In this document: piece after piece, positions 1 to 9,690 of the stretch
Layout of the letters: the number at the start of each line of letters is the position of its first letter
Position numbering within the stretch: the first letter of the stretch is position 1
Assembly: GCA_947500755.1 (NCBI GenBank)
Contig: CANMTO010000029.1
Coordinates: forward strand, 1 to 33,600
Direction of reading: 5' to 3'
Length of the DNA: 33,600 nucleotides
From: Flavobacteriales bacterium
GTDB lineage: Bacteria; Bacteroidota; Bacteroidia; Flavobacteriales_D; Crocinitomicaceae
Program-made: the position numbers and the translations under genes
The notes under the pieces: model-generated
What the model saw: only the letters and a program-made list of their open reading frames with translations
The model's database searches: none
Told to the model about the DNA's origin: nothing

Positions 1-720
1 AAACAAGGAAACCAAAAATTAAAAAAAGAATGGAACAATAGTTCGGGAGGAATCATTCAATCCACGGACGTTTCTGATGGGGAACTGGAAGATAAACAAG
101 CCTATTCTGACAGTATTTTGGCTTATTATCACGAAAAATATCAAGCGCACCTCTCCAAAAAACAAGCCAGAGAAAAGAACCTACTGAAAGAACCTGAGCT
201 CCCAGAAATGCCAACCTTTGAGGGGCCTGATATTGATGAGCCGGATTTCCCAAAACCGGGTACACTGCCCCCCTGGATTTTAAATGTATTACTTGTTATC
301 GTTGTGGGATTTGGGTTATTTATCATCTTCTACCTTGTTCTAAAAAACTCAGGTAAATCCATGAATAATTTTAAAAAATTCGATGAATATTGGAATCCCG
401 AAATTGTTCCGGTTTCAGACCTAGAAAACCGTCTAAAAAAGGCCATTACCAAGGAAAAATACAGGGAAGCTGTTCGGGTTTATTTTACGTTGATATTAAA
501 GGAATTGATTCGACTAAATCAAATCAAATGGACCCGGGAAAAAACGAATCACGAATACCTCATGGGTCTAAAAAATAAGACGCATTACGCTCCCTTTAAT
601 GCAAGTATTCATGTGTTCGACGTAATCTGGTACGGGGAATACGAAATCGATAAACATCGGTTCAACGAAGTGGAGCCCACATTAAGTGCATTCTTAAACA
701 CCTTGAAGGCTCGTGAGTAA
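1..720 (+). CDS. DUF4129 domain protein, 5'-truncated by window
   Basis: The reading frame is open from base 1, so the start lies upstream and only about the last 239 residues are visible. A single strong membrane segment (PPWILNVLLVIVVGFGLF and following) lies about 95-120 residues into the visible part and is preceded by a charged, Pro/Glu-rich stretch. The C-terminal part, with a REAVRVYFTLILKELIRL helix and a later IWYGEYEID motif, looks like the DUF4129 domain often encoded beside transglutaminase-like or MoxR/DUF58 genes. The stop overlaps the GTG start of the next gene by 8 nt, so the two are probably translationally coupled. Family assignment is by motif recognition; the biochemical function is unknown, and a membrane-bound role with the MoxR/DUF58 partners is inferred from context. 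Confidence 0.75.
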   Translation, partial: KQGNQKLKKEWNNSSGGIIQSTDVSDGELEDKQAYSDSILAYYHEKYQAHLSKKQAREKNLLKEPELPEMPTFEGPDIDEPDFPKPGTLPPWILNVLLVIVVGFGLFIIFYLVLKNSGKSMNNFKKFDEYWNPEIVPVSDLENRLKKAITKEKYREAVRVYFTLILKELIRLNQIKWTREKTNHEYLMGLKNKTHYAPFNASIHVFDVIWYGEYEIDKHRFNEVEPTLSAFLNTLKARE

Positions 721-2365
721 AAGAGGCATCTATATCGGAATTGCATTGCTCTTCTTGCTGGGTGGAATATTAATTTCCTTTATTCAAGGCAGGAGTACTC
801 CGGGCAAGCTGGGGCATCAAAGCTCTGACTGGTATACCCGGTATGGGTTTGACAGTAAAGACCCGTATGGTTTGTACTATTTTAATACGCTTTTACAACA
901 AGGTGTTGCCTCCAAAAAAATTCAGCACGTTTCGAATGAACGGATGCTGGATACACTCCTAAACCAAACATCAAAAACCTTGTATGTACTGATTGGTGAT
1001 ACGGTTACCTTAGAACCCAAACAATTTCAACACATTATTGCCAACGTAAAAGAGGGAGATGGCTTAATGCTGTTTGCAAACAAAACCTACCAGTGGGTTT
1101 ATGACAGTTTGGCGCTAAAAGGTAATCTCAGCTATGCCTATGCTAATGAAATTGCATTAACTGCACGCGAAAAAACCTACACCTTACACCATATATATCA
1201 AGCCGACACGATTTATGGCAGAACATTTGGATTACAAGCGTGCAATAAACCGCCCCTTTGTCGGAATGAAGACCTCCTGGTTGAGACCACCTTTCCGCTT
1301 GAGTCTGGGGAGGTTTTAGTTGGGTTTTATCCAAAGGCAATCGTAAATTATCAACTCTTAAGTCCCGCCGGATTGGCGCATGCAGAAATGCTCATAAGTA
1401 AACTCAGAACCTACGACCGTGTCTTGTTTTTGAGTTACGCCACCCTCAAATGGCAATCGCACTATGTTTGGGAAGAAACAAGCCCCGAGGAAGAGCGATC
1501 CTTACTGAAATTAATTAACGAGCATCCCCCATTAAAACATGCAGTATACGCGCTGTTGCTAGGGTTATTGTTGCTCGTATTATTTGCAGGAAAAAGAAAA
1601 CAAGCCATTACGCCACTTCCAGAAGCTCCAAGCAGACTTACGTCTAACTACATACAAACCCTCGCCTCCATTTATCAATCCCATGAATCACCCCTTGTTG
1701 CGTTTAATCTGGTAAAGCAGCAGTTTTTTCATGCCATACAACGTTCCTTCTACGTAGATATCAGTAAATATTCCATAGAAGATCAGGTTCGGACGCTGAA
1801 AGAAAAAACAAGTATCGAAGAGTCTTTTGTGCAAGAAACCCTGCGTTTACTCCATGTTCCGAGTGATCAGGTGGGAATGCCTCATGTCTATCTAACGGCC
1901 AATCGGACCCATTTGTTCTTGGAGCAGGCGGGTATTCTTCGGGTGCGAACGAACCCTAAGCAATTCCCTTTTATGCTCGGTCGTAAATCCGTGATCAGTT
2001 TTTTTTATGTCTTTGTAGGATTTGTATTCATCTTCATAGGAGGCTACAGCCTCGCCCAATCGAATGCCCTTGGACCGGGTCTTGCCGTGATTGGCGCGTT
2101 GTTATTCGGACTTGGAATATTGCGTTTTAGAAGGCCTTTATTGCGTGTGTTATCTCATGAAACCGCCGCCTTTTACCCCCTAATTGGAGCACCCATTCCC
2201 TGTAAAATCGGTTACGACGAGCAGGAACGTAGGTTGGCAATGGTGCCACACAACGGGGAACGGAAACTGATCCTGCCAACATGGGATTACGATAAGAATT
2301 CATATACCGCATTAATCACCTTAATTAAACAAAAAAGTCATGGAAGAACAACAACCAATGGATAA
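713..2365 (+). CDS. DUF4350 domain membrane protein
   Basis: A 550-residue protein starting at GTG inside the end of the DUF4129 gene. It has an N-terminal membrane anchor (residues about 5-25), then a soluble region containing LGHQSSDWYTRYGFDSKDPYGLYYF, shown here only to its key parts: the Ser/Asp/Trp and the KDPYG turn typical of DUF4350 proteins. A second membrane helix (HAVYALLLGLLLLVLF) lies in the middle and two more (VISFFYVFVGFVFIFIGG; GPGLAVIGALLFGLGILRF) near the C terminus. DUF4350 regularly sits between DUF4129 and MoxR in Bacteroidota operons. No catalytic motif is evident. It overlaps the next gene by 26 nt if that gene starts at its first ATG, or by 8 nt if it starts at the second. 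Confidence 0.75.
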   Translation: MSKRGIYIGIALLFLLGGILISFIQGRSTPGKLGHQSSDWYTRYGFDSKDPYGLYYFNTLLQQGVASKKIQHVSNERMLDTLLNQTSKTLYVLIGDTVTLEPKQFQHIIANVKEGDGLMLFANKTYQWVYDSLALKGNLSYAYANEIALTAREKTYTLHHIYQADTIYGRTFGLQACNKPPLCRNEDLLVETTFPLESGEVLVGFYPKAIVNYQLLSPAGLAHAEMLISKLRTYDRVLFLSYATLKWQSHYVWEETSPEEERSLLKLINEHPPLKHAVYALLLGLLLLVLFAGKRKQAITPLPEAPSRLTSNYIQTLASIYQSHESPLVAFNLVKQQFFHAIQRSFYVDISKYSIEDQVRTLKEKTSIEESFVQETLRLLHVPSDQVGMPHVYLTANRTHLFLEQAGILRVRTNPKQFPFMLGRKSVISFFYVFVGFVFIFIGGYSLAQSNALGPGLAVIGALLFGLGILRFRRPLLRVLSHETAAFYPLIGAPIPCKIGYDEQERRLAMVPHNGERKLILPTWDYDKNSYTALITLIKQKSHGRTTTNG

Positions 2366-3338
2366 ACTCAGCTTTGAACGCAACAATTCCGAATTATTAT
2401 GGGTTGCACAAAAAGTAACCGCACTTCGGTCTGAAATCGGAAAACATGTGATTGGACAAGAACACATGGTGGAATTATTATTAGCGGGAATCTTTGCGAA
2501 CGGACATATATTGCTCGAAGGGGTACCGGGGGTTGCAAAAACCTTAAGTGCAAAATTAATTTCACGCCTGATGAAGGTTGGTTTTTCTAGAATTCAATTT
2601 ACTCCAGATTTGATGCCTTCGGACGTAATCGGAACGAGTGTTTATAATATGAAAGACGGCAAATTTATTTTTAATAAAGGACCGATTTTTTCAAACATCG
2701 TATTAATTGATGAAATTAATCGCGCTCCCGCAAAAACGCAAGCGGCCTTGTTTGAAGTTATGGAGGAGCGGCAAATCACCTTTGACGGGATTCAATATCC
2801 AATGGAATTTCCATTTTTAGTCATTGCCACACAGAACCCCATCGAACAAGAGGGAACCTATAGCCTACCAGAGGCACAATTAGACCGGTTCATATTCAAG
2901 ATTACCATGAATTATCCAACCTTAGAGGAAGAAGCACAGATATTAACGCGGTACAAGGCGTCCAATGGTCCTCTTGACATGGACATGATAACACCCATGT
3001 TTTCCAGCGAAGACATCAAACGCGTTCATTCCTTAATGCAAGAAATGGTAGTTGAAACCAGCCTAATTCAATACATCGCGGCAATTACCCACCGTACCAG
3101 AAGCCACCCAAAATTGTACTTAGGGGCCTCCCCACGCGCTTCGCTATCTATGTTGCGCGCCGGAAAAGCGTTGGCTGCGCTTCGCGGACGTGATTTTATT
3201 ACCCCCGAAGACATCCAGTATATTGCACTTCCAGTATTAACGCACCGCATAATTCTTACGCCGGAGGCAGAAATGGAGGGAATAACAACGGATGAAGTAA
3301 TCCGTCAAATCCTTTCTGAAATCGAAATTCCCAGATAA
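2340..3338 (+). CDS. MoxR family AAA+ ATPase
   Basis: A 332-residue AAA+ ATPase. Walker A is GVPGVAKT at residues 61-68, Walker B is IVLIDEIN with the Asp-Glu pair at 124-125, and a sensor-1-like VIATQNP segment lies at about 161-167. The ATQNPIEQEGTY and LPEAQLDRF signatures are typical of MoxR. MoxR proteins act as chaperone-like ATPases that help mature or activate partner complexes, commonly with DUF58 or VWA-domain proteins encoded beside them, and that is the arrangement here. Two starts are possible: ATG 2340 (26-nt overlap with the previous gene) or ATG 2358 (8-nt overlap, like the previous junction). The specific substrate cannot be read from sequence. Confidence 0.92.
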   Translation: MEEQQPMDKLSFERNNSELLWVAQKVTALRSEIGKHVIGQEHMVELLLAGIFANGHILLEGVPGVAKTLSAKLISRLMKVGFSRIQFTPDLMPSDVIGTSVYNMKDGKFIFNKGPIFSNIVLIDEINRAPAKTQAALFEVMEERQITFDGIQYPMEFPFLVIATQNPIEQEGTYSLPEAQLDRFIFKITMNYPTLEEEAQILTRYKASNGPLDMDMITPMFSSEDIKRVHSLMQEMVVETSLIQYIAAITHRTRSHPKLYLGASPRASLSMLRAGKALAALRGRDFITPEDIQYIALPVLTHRIILTPEAEMEGITTDEVIRQILSEIEIPR

Positions 3339-3343
3339 ATTAG

Positions 3344-4666
3344 ATGCGTCAAATCAGCTTAAATAATCGGTTTTTCTTTGGGTTTGGGGTCGCCATTATG
3401 ATTACGGCGCTTGGATATGTAGCTCCAACAATAATCTGGCTATCGGCGATTTCCTTTTTTGGCCTTGGGCTGCTGTTATTGGTTGATCTACTATTCTTGT
3501 TTGTGGTGGTAAAACCCGTGAAATACGTCAAACACTATCAAGAAAAACTGAGTTTAGGTGACCAAAACCCCATTAAAATTAGCTTAACCAATGTTGGAAA
3601 AGCACCAATTTGGGTTACGGTACATGAAGGGTTTCCGATTGACATGCAAGCACGCAACACACACTACGACGCGTCATTAAACCCCTTCGAACGTCTTGAA
3701 ATCACCTATGAATATATACCGAAGAAACGAGGGGTTCATGCCTTTACGGATACCTATATATTTACTAAATCAATTTTCGGCTTGCTAGCACGGAGAACGA
3801 TCATTCCACACCAAGCACCAATCCATGTTTATCCCTCGATTTTACAAATGAAGCGCTTTGAACAGATGCTGTTTCAACAAAACAAACTTCAAACGGGCAT
3901 TAGGCGGGTGCGTAAAATAGGGATGTCAAGAGAGTTTGAACAAATTCGGAATTATGTGCCTGGTGATGAAATCAAAAGCATCAATTGGAAAGCAACCAGT
4001 AGGAAAAACGAACTCATGGTTAACCAGTACCAGGAAGAGAAATCACAAAATGTGTATTGTATCATAGACAAGGGGCGAATCATGCAAATGGAATCGCTAA
4101 GTCTTAGTATGCTGGATTACGCGATTAATTCAACCTTAGTGTTGTCTAATATTTGCCTGCACAAAAGCGATAAAATAGGGTTATTCACCTTTTCGGATAA
4201 ACTCGGAACCACGCTCCCAGCATCGAATAAACGGAATCAATTGAAGAAAATCCTTGATCAGTTGTATGCGCAAAAAACAACCTTTCAGGATTCTAATTTC
4301 GAATTGTTACAGCAACACATATCAGACAAGGTTCGGACCCGATCTTTACTCCTTTTGTTTACCAATTTTGAAAATCCTTTTACCCTACAGCGGTCTCTAC
4401 CCTATTTGCTACAATTGAAAAAAAGAAACCTTTTAGTAGTGGTCTTGTTCAGAAATGAAGAACTTGAACATTTTTCAAGCTTGAAACCGGATAATCAACG
4501 GCACTTCTACCAAGGTGTCTTGGCGAGTAAAATGATTATTGAAAAAGAAAAAATGGCCAAACAGCTTAATGCGATGGGAATTCAAACCATTCTTACCAAA
4601 CCAGAAGAATTATCTACGGCAGTAATCAATAAATATCTCAGCTTAAAAGCCAAAGGACTTTTGTAA
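3344..4666 (+). CDS. DUF58 domain protein, MoxR partner
   Basis: A 440-residue protein that starts 5 nt after the MoxR stop, in the same operon. Two hydrophobic helices near the N terminus (residues about 10-60) anchor it in the membrane. The [20 protein letters not shown] signature at about 205-225 is diagnostic of DUF58, and the following [10 protein letters not shown] strand begins a VWA-like fold. DUF58 proteins are known partners of MoxR ATPases, but the pathway is not settled; links to envelope integrity or stress have been proposed for some systems. It is the last gene of the DUF4129-DUF4350-MoxR-DUF58 operon, and a promoter for the following gene lies directly after it. Confidence 0.88.
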   Translation: MRQISLNNRFFFGFGVAIMITALGYVAPTIIWLSAISFFGLGLLLLVDLLFLFVVVKPVKYVKHYQEKLSLGDQNPIKISLTNVGKAPIWVTVHEGFPIDMQARNTHYDASLNPFERLEITYEYIPKKRGVHAFTDTYIFTKSIFGLLARRTIIPHQAPIHVYPSILQMKRFEQMLFQQNKLQTGIRRVRKIGMSREFEQIRNYVPGDEIKSINWKATSRKNELMVNQYQEEKSQNVYCIIDKGRIMQMESLSLSMLDYAINSTLVLSNICLHKSDKIGLFTFSDKLGTTLPASNKRNQLKKILDQLYAQKTTFQDSNFELLQQHISDKVRTRSLLLLFTNFENPFTLQRSLPYLLQLKKRNLLVVVLFRNEELEHFSSLKPDNQRHFYQGVLASKMIIEKEKMAKQLNAMGIQTILTKPEELSTAVINKYLSLKAKGLL

Positions 4667-4671
4667 AATTA

Positions 4672-4704
4672 TTGTTCAAGAAGGACGACTTATTTGTAAC
4701 TTTG
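4672..4704 (+). promoter_or_regulatory. Bacteroidota-type promoter of sod
   Basis: TAACTTTG at 4697-4704 matches the TAnnTTTG minus-7 element exactly. A TTG at 4672-4674 lies 22 nt upstream, within the spacing described for flavobacterial minus-33 elements. The predicted leader before the ATG at 4728 is about 20 nt. Confidence 0.6.
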
Positions 4705-4727
4705 TACAAACATTTAACATAAAAATC

Positions 4728-5327
4728 ATGGCTTTCGAACTACCTAAATTACCTTATTCCTACGACGCACTGGAACCCCACATGGATGCGCGTACCATGG
4801 AAATCCACCATTCAAAACACCACCAAGCATATACAACAAACCTCAATAACGCGATTGCCGGAACCGACATGGAGCATGCGACAATCGAAGAAATCCTCTC
4901 CAATTGTATGGATAAACCAGCGGTGCGTAACAATGGCGGTGGATTTTGGAATCACACCCTGTTTTGGGAAATCATGAGCCCTAGCGGTGGCGGAATTCCA
5001 ACGGGACCCTTAGCGCAGGCAATCGATGCTGCCTTTGGTTCATTTGAAGGGTTCAAAGACGCCTTTGCTAAAGCGGCAACTACACGATTTGGATCAGGGT
5101 GGGCTTGGCTGTGCGTAAGTAACGGAAAACTCGAAGTATGTTCAACACCGAACCAAGACAATCCTCTAATGGGTGAAGGATGTCAAGGCACGCCAATTCT
5201 TGCCTTAGATGTTTGGGAACACGCCTATTATTTAAATTACCAAAATCGCAGACCAGATTACATCGAGGCCTTCTTTAATGTTATCCATTGGGATGCGGTT
5301 TCGAAAAACTTTGAGGCTGCGCATTAA
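4728..5327 (+). CDS. sodA: Superoxide dismutase, Mn-type signature
   Basis: A 199-residue Fe/Mn superoxide dismutase that converts superoxide to hydrogen peroxide and oxygen in the cytoplasm; no signal peptide is visible. Metal ligands fit His27, His76, Asp161 and His165 (DVWEHAYY). Two features favour manganese: the glycine-rich NNGGGFWNH segment before the second ligand, and Gln143 in NQDNPLM, the position that supplies the outer-sphere glutamine in Mn enzymes. Length is normal for the family. It appears to be transcribed alone from its own TAnnTTTG promoter. Metal preference from sequence is suggestive only, since cambialistic enzymes occur in Bacteroidota. Confidence 0.95.
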   Translation: MAFELPKLPYSYDALEPHMDARTMEIHHSKHHQAYTTNLNNAIAGTDMEHATIEEILSNCMDKPAVRNNGGGFWNHTLFWEIMSPSGGGIPTGPLAQAIDAAFGSFEGFKDAFAKAATTRFGSGWAWLCVSNGKLEVCSTPNQDNPLMGEGCQGTPILALDVWEHAYYLNYQNRRPDYIEAFFNVIHWDAVSKNFEAAH

Positions 5328-5469
5328 CCCTTAAGTTTCAAATATTGTATTATTTTAGTGGCCTTGTTGCTTTAATTGGAGAACTAAGATTCGGTGCACT
5401 GCTGCTGCTTTGAGCTGCTAGAGAAGGAGCCCCGCGTTATGTTACCTTTAAGTTAACATTGCGCAATAG

Positions 5470-5502
5470 TTGGAAAAATATCAAGTGGGCTTAATACATT
5501 TG
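5470..5502 (+). promoter_or_regulatory. Promoter of DUF47-pit operon
   Basis: TACATTTG at 5495-5502 is an exact TAnnTTTG element and TTG at 5470-5472 is 22 nt upstream, the same spacing as at sod. The leader to the ATG at 5520 is about 14 nt. The rest of the 192-nt gap after sod holds no ORF or strong hairpin that I can see. Confidence 0.6.
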
Positions 5503-5519
5503 AAAAAAATAAATTAATC

Positions 5520-6164
5520 ATGGCCGGATTCTTAAGTTACTTTTTACCCAAGGATAAAGTATTTTACAACCTCTTTGAAAATGCAAGCAATAACTTACAA
5601 TTAATTGCTGAAAAATTGGTTCAAGTGGTTCACGAGGCCGATTATAATAAACGGGAAGCCCTGATTAAAGAAATGCACGACATCGAGCATGACAACGACA
5701 ACATCACCCATTTAATTTTTGTAGAACTTGGGAGAAATTTCATTACCCCTTTTGACCGTGAGGATATCCACAGTTTAGCAACGGCATTGGATGACGTTGC
5801 GGATTATATTTATTCTGCCGGTAAAAAAATTAATTTTTACAAAATCGACCCCATACAAGACGAAGGAATCCAAAAAAGCTCGGAAGCCATTCTAGAGGCC
5901 GTGGTTGCGCTAAAACAGGCGGTTATGGAATTAAGAAACCTGAAGAATACACAGAAAATTATTGATTGTGTGATAAAAATCAACAGTGCTGAAAATAGTG
6001 CCGATGCCATATTCGACATGAGCATTGAGCGCTTGTTTGACTCGGATGTAGATGCCAAAGAATTAATCAAGCGTCGCGAGTTGTACATGGTGTTGGAAAC
6101 CGCTACTGATAAATGTGAAGACGCAGGAAACGTAATAGAGTCCATTGTTGTGAAATTCGCTTAA
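5520..6164 (+). CDS. DUF47 (PhoU-like) phosphate transport accessory protein
   Basis: A 214-residue, all-helical, charge-rich protein of the DUF47/PhoU-like family. The family signature is visible in the MHDIEHDNDNITH segment, the FITPFDREDIHSLATALDDVADYIY stretch (key residues: the acidic Asp/Glu clusters that bind metal in PhoU-like folds) and KCEDAGNVIESIVVKF at the end. It is 12 nt upstream of a PiT phosphate transporter, the usual partner, and probably regulates that transporter. No membrane segment is present, so it should act in the cytoplasm. Function is inferred from family and context. Confidence 0.88.
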   Translation: MAGFLSYFLPKDKVFYNLFENASNNLQLIAEKLVQVVHEADYNKREALIKEMHDIEHDNDNITHLIFVELGRNFITPFDREDIHSLATALDDVADYIYSAGKKINFYKIDPIQDEGIQKSSEAILEAVVALKQAVMELRNLKNTQKIIDCVIKINSAENSADAIFDMSIERLFDSDVDAKELIKRRELYMVLETATDKCEDAGNVIESIVVKFA

Positions 6165-6176
6165 CCCTAGTATCAG

Positions 6177-7778
6177 ATGTTCACCCTTCTCATCGTTGTT
6201 ATTGTTATTGCCTTACTGTTTGACCTAGTAAATGGATTTCATGATGCGGCAAATTCAATAGCAACTGTGGTTTCCACCAAAGTACTCACCCCGTTTCAAG
6301 CGGTAATTTGGGCCGCGTTTTTCAACGTGCTTGCGTTTTGGGTATTTGATATGAGCGTGGGTAATACGGTTGCAAAAACAGTGGATAATACGGCCATTGA
6401 TTTGTGGGTTATCCTCGCTGGATTACTAGCAGCTACCGCATGGAATTTATTAACATGGCGGCTAGGAATCCCCTCATCATCCTCGCACACCCTCATTGGA
6501 GGATTTGCAGGAGCGGCGGTTACTCACGTAGCGATTGCCAAAGGATCACTCTGGGCTGGGTTTGGTGTGATCGCAGGAAAACAAATATTGGTGGTCATCT
6601 TATTTATCTTTCTTGCCCCCATCATTGGTGGCTTAATTTCGTACCTGATTACCGTGGTTACCATTGCTCGAAATTTTTGGTACAAGATGTTGGTAATTAT
6701 TGCGCTAAGTGCCATTACTATGTTTGGCATGGTTTATATGATCGAGTTTTTGGATATAAAACCCATCATGATGTACATCCTTGGTGGAATGATTTTAATT
6801 TTCATTCTTGTTTATACCTACCATTACCTATTATACCGCAACCGTCCGTCTTCGATGCGGGAGGCCGGAATGCATAAAAAATTACAGCTACTTTCTTCCG
6901 CCGCCTTTTCTCTTGGGCATGGGGGAGCAGATTCACAAAAAGTAATGGGAATTATTTGTGCCGCATTATTGGTTTATGGAAACCAAGCCCGAAAAGAAGG
7001 GAAAGAGGATCAAATCGGTAAACAATTTACCGTAACCGAATTGGTAGAAGTTAAATACCACAATTCTGATGGAAAACTGGCAAAGTTTAAACCGGAATGC
7101 GCTACCTTGGATACTGCGATTTATTTTAAAGTTGAAAAAGAGATTATTGACCCTCAAGGTAACCGAATCTTTGACAACAAAGGTCATCTGGTAGCAAACG
7201 CTGGAGTACCTCACCATTCATTGAAAAGCATTAATGATTCACTGCATCAACTTGAAGTTTATTTGAATGGTAAAAACCTGCATGATGCCCACAACCGAGC
7301 TGTTATTTTTTACGGGGAGCGCTTAAACAGGAATTATATCTATGCTGGAGTATTTAACAGTGTAGTCGACCAAAAAGACCGATTGCTGTCGGGATATAAA
7401 ATTGAAACCAAAGTGCATTCAGAAACCATGCCTTTTTGGATTGCCTTTGGATGCTATCTCATGATTGGTCTTGGAACCTTAATGGGGGGCTGGAAAATTG
7501 TAAAAACCATGGGTTCTAAAATAACAAAAGTAACTCCCTTGGAAGGTGTTTGTGCAGAAACAGCAGGGGCCTTAACCCTGTTTACCGTTTCAAACTTTGG
7601 TATTCCTGTATCCACAACGCATACCATTACTGGATCCATTATTGGTGTTGGAGCCACTCGCCGCTTAAGCGCGGTACGTTGGGGTGTTACCATCAATTTA
7701 TTATGGGCGTGGATTTTAACAATTCCTGTAAGTGGAGCCCTCGCCGCTTTAATTTATGCTATCATTTATTTTTTATAA
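6177..7778 (+). CDS. pit: PiT family inorganic phosphate permease
   Basis: A 533-residue membrane permease that takes up phosphate (as metal phosphate or with protons) across the inner membrane. The duplicated PiT signature is clear: FDLVNGFHDAANSIATVVST near the N terminus and, in the second half, TVSNFGIPVSTTHTITGSI. SLGHGGADSQKVMGI in the middle is also typical. Between the two halves is a hydrophilic insert of roughly residues 265-415, with no strong membrane segment, longer than in short bacterial PiT proteins but seen in Bacteroidota homologues. It forms an operon with the DUF47 gene. Confidence 0.93.
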   Translation: MFTLLIVVIVIALLFDLVNGFHDAANSIATVVSTKVLTPFQAVIWAAFFNVLAFWVFDMSVGNTVAKTVDNTAIDLWVILAGLLAATAWNLLTWRLGIPSSSSHTLIGGFAGAAVTHVAIAKGSLWAGFGVIAGKQILVVILFIFLAPIIGGLISYLITVVTIARNFWYKMLVIIALSAITMFGMVYMIEFLDIKPIMMYILGGMILIFILVYTYHYLLYRNRPSSMREAGMHKKLQLLSSAAFSLGHGGADSQKVMGIICAALLVYGNQARKEGKEDQIGKQFTVTELVEVKYHNSDGKLAKFKPECATLDTAIYFKVEKEIIDPQGNRIFDNKGHLVANAGVPHHSLKSINDSLHQLEVYLNGKNLHDAHNRAVIFYGERLNRNYIYAGVFNSVVDQKDRLLSGYKIETKVHSETMPFWIAFGCYLMIGLGTLMGGWKIVKTMGSKITKVTPLEGVCAETAGALTLFTVSNFGIPVSTTHTITGSIIGVGATRRLSAVRWGVTINLLWAWILTIPVSGALAALIYAIIYFL

Positions 7779-7805
7779 GCAATTTTTTTAGGTTAACAGT
7801 TTGTT

Positions 7806-7813
7806 TACATTTG
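7806..7813 (+). promoter_or_regulatory. Minus-7 element of the PA-domain gene
   Basis: TACATTTG is an exact TAnnTTTG match 46 nt before the ATG at 7859. I see no clear TTG at the expected minus-33 distance, so support is moderate. Confidence 0.45.
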
Positions 7814-7858
7814 GATTATTTACTACATTCACATCGTAAATTTAAAATTGTAAAACCT

Positions 7859-9619
7859 ATGAAAAAACTGTTACTTTCCATAAGCGCGCTCTTTTTCGTT
7901 GCTTATGCCTCTTCTCAAGTAATTTGTAAGGGAATTTCTCCTGCAGCAATTGCTGGGAATTATACCTTCACTTGGGCTGATCCTGCTGGTGGCTGGGGCA
8001 CTCCAGATTTTTTAACTCCTAATACATGGGTTGAAGATACCCTAATGCTCGTTGAAGATGGAACTGCGGGTACGAATCCTCAAGGGAATCCCATTTCGCA
8101 AGAGGGGTGTTTTCCTTTGACGAATGACCTGACCGGTAAAATTGCCGTAGTTTTCAGAAACACTTGTGAATTTGGAGATAAAGCGTTTAACGCACAAACT
8201 GCTGGTGCTGTGGGAGTAATTGTTGTTAACCGTAATCCAGGAGAATGGATTAACATGGGACCAGGAGCTCAAGGAGCTAATGTTACCATCCCTGTAGTAA
8301 TGCTTGACTTTACAGACGGAATGAACATCATCCAAGAAATGGCAAACGGTTCGGTTGTGATGTTCCTTGGAAACAAAATTGGTCTAAATCCAAACGACGC
8401 AGGAATGACTGCCTCAACTACTCTTATACCAAAACAAGGTGGCGTTGTATCGTTCTTGGCTCAGAATGGTTCAGAATTCAACTTTGAACTGGGGACACGT
8501 ATTTACAACTTTGGTAACCAAACGCAAGCGAACGTATCGCTAAACGCAACGGTTACAGACCCAAGTGGAAGCGTAGTTTACAACAATACCGTAAACGGTT
8601 TGAATATCAATGCAGCGGATAGTATAGATGTAGATCCAACACAGGCTAATGCATTGCCTCAATTCTCATTGGCCTCTTACCCAATGGGTCGCTATACCTT
8701 AACGTATACCATTTCGCTAGGCAATGGAACCGCAGATGATGATTCATCTGACAATTCAGCGAGTTATGATTTCGTAATCCAAGATTCATTATACACCTTT
8801 GCTAACGTTGATGTTGCTACAGGAAATGCTGTGCCTACTACGCATTATCAACCAGGAACATTCAATGCCTCTTACTCTATTTGCACCGTGTTGAAAGATG
8901 CTAATGCTAGTAGAATTGCTGCTACTGGATTGCATTTTTCTGCAACAACCCTTGCCGCTTCGGGAGTTACCCTTGACGGAGAAGAGATTGTCCTTACCAT
9001 GTACAAATGGGAAGACAACTTTGTTGACTTGAACGATGCTAACTTCGGTTTCACAACCTTAAATCAAGTTGCTGGAGGATTCTATAACTATCCTAGTGAT
9101 CTTCAAGGTGATTTAGTGTATGGCGCGTTTGACCAAGCCGTTGTGTTAGAGGATAATGTACGTTACTTAGCATGTGCTCAAACCGTAAATCTTGATGTTT
9201 TTTTAGGATTTGAAAGTTCAAGAGACCATACATGGAACTACAATTACTATGCACAACCTATGTCGCCAATTGAAAGCGATGGCACATATTATGCTGCTGG
9301 ATTTGGAACAGATGTTCCTAATGGATTAGTTCTTCGCGTGATCGATGCAAACAACATTGGATTAGATGAAGCTACAACAATTAATGGTCGTGCCTATCCA
9401 AACCCAACTACAGACAACATCGATTTAACCATCGACGGTGAAGGAGCTGCACACGTAGTTGTAACTGATATTACCGGTAAAATTGTTTCTTCTTCTGCCA
9501 TCAATTTAGTGAATGGTGCTTCTAACTATTCATTAGAAGGATTAACAAACGGAATGTACATTTTCAACGTAACACTTGAAAACGGAAAAACTGCACAATT
9601 TAACGTAGTTAAGAAATAA
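7859..9619 (+). CDS. Secreted PA-domain protein with T9SS type A sorting domain
   Basis: A 586-residue exported protein. The ATG at 7859 is chosen because it begins a clean signal peptide (MKKLLLSISALFFVAYASSQ); the open frame continues upstream but only as an overlap with pit. A protease-associated (PA) domain spans about residues 60-172, including GKIAVVFRNTCEFGDKAFNA and the AGAVGVIVVNR strand. The middle is beta-rich, with a CARDB-like strand pattern (NQTQANVSLNATVTDPSG). Residues about 512-586 are a type A sorting domain (YPNPTTDNIDL, then ITGKIVSSS, ending GMYIFNVTLENGKTAQFNVVKK, key parts only). This predicts export by Sec, then T9SS to the cell surface or medium. No protease catalytic domain is visible, so it is not called a peptidase. 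Confidence 0.85.
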   Translation: MKKLLLSISALFFVAYASSQVICKGISPAAIAGNYTFTWADPAGGWGTPDFLTPNTWVEDTLMLVEDGTAGTNPQGNPISQEGCFPLTNDLTGKIAVVFRNTCEFGDKAFNAQTAGAVGVIVVNRNPGEWINMGPGAQGANVTIPVVMLDFTDGMNIIQEMANGSVVMFLGNKIGLNPNDAGMTASTTLIPKQGGVVSFLAQNGSEFNFELGTRIYNFGNQTQANVSLNATVTDPSGSVVYNNTVNGLNINAADSIDVDPTQANALPQFSLASYPMGRYTLTYTISLGNGTADDDSSDNSASYDFVIQDSLYTFANVDVATGNAVPTTHYQPGTFNASYSICTVLKDANASRIAATGLHFSATTLAASGVTLDGEEIVLTMYKWEDNFVDLNDANFGFTTLNQVAGGFYNYPSDLQGDLVYGAFDQAVVLEDNVRYLACAQTVNLDVFLGFESSRDHTWNYNYYAQPMSPIESDGTYYAAGFGTDVPNGLVLRVIDANNIGLDEATTINGRAYPNPTTDNIDLTIDGEGAAHVVVTDITGKIVSSSAINLVNGASNYSLEGLTNGMYIFNVTLENGKTAQFNVVKK

Positions 9620-9639
9620 TCAACCATAGTATTTATGGG

Positions 9640-9663
9640 AAAGGGGCTTCGGCCCCTTTTTTT
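9640..9663 (+). terminator. Rho-independent terminator
   Basis: A perfect 8-bp stem AAAGGGGC / GCCCCTTT closed by a TTCG tetraloop is followed by a run of T residues to 9663. It lies 20 nt after the PA-domain gene and just before the metG promoter. Confidence 0.9.
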
Positions 9664-9678
9664 ATGTCCTCCTTTGGG

Positions 9679-9686
9679 TATCTTTG
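9679..9686 (+). promoter_or_regulatory. Minus-7 element of metG, leaderless layout
   Basis: TATCTTTG is an exact TAnnTTTG match ending 4 nt before the ATG at 9691. It decides the start: the in-frame ATG at 9664 would put the promoter inside the coding sequence. No good TTG is visible at the minus-33 distance. Confidence 0.6.
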
Positions 9687-9690
9687 CAGT

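Noticed and set aside
5328-5519. Pho box ahead of the DUF47-pit operon
   Set aside because: No TGTCA-type direct repeat with 11-bp period is present in this gap; GTTAAC near 5455 is too short to call.
7550-7858. Upstream extension of the PA-domain protein
   Set aside because: It is only out-of-frame overlap with pit; the signal peptide and gene-specific promoter support the ATG at 7859.
9664-9690. Upstream in-frame ATG for metG
   Set aside because: It overlaps the terminator T tract and the TAnnTTTG element; the family N terminus begins at 9691.
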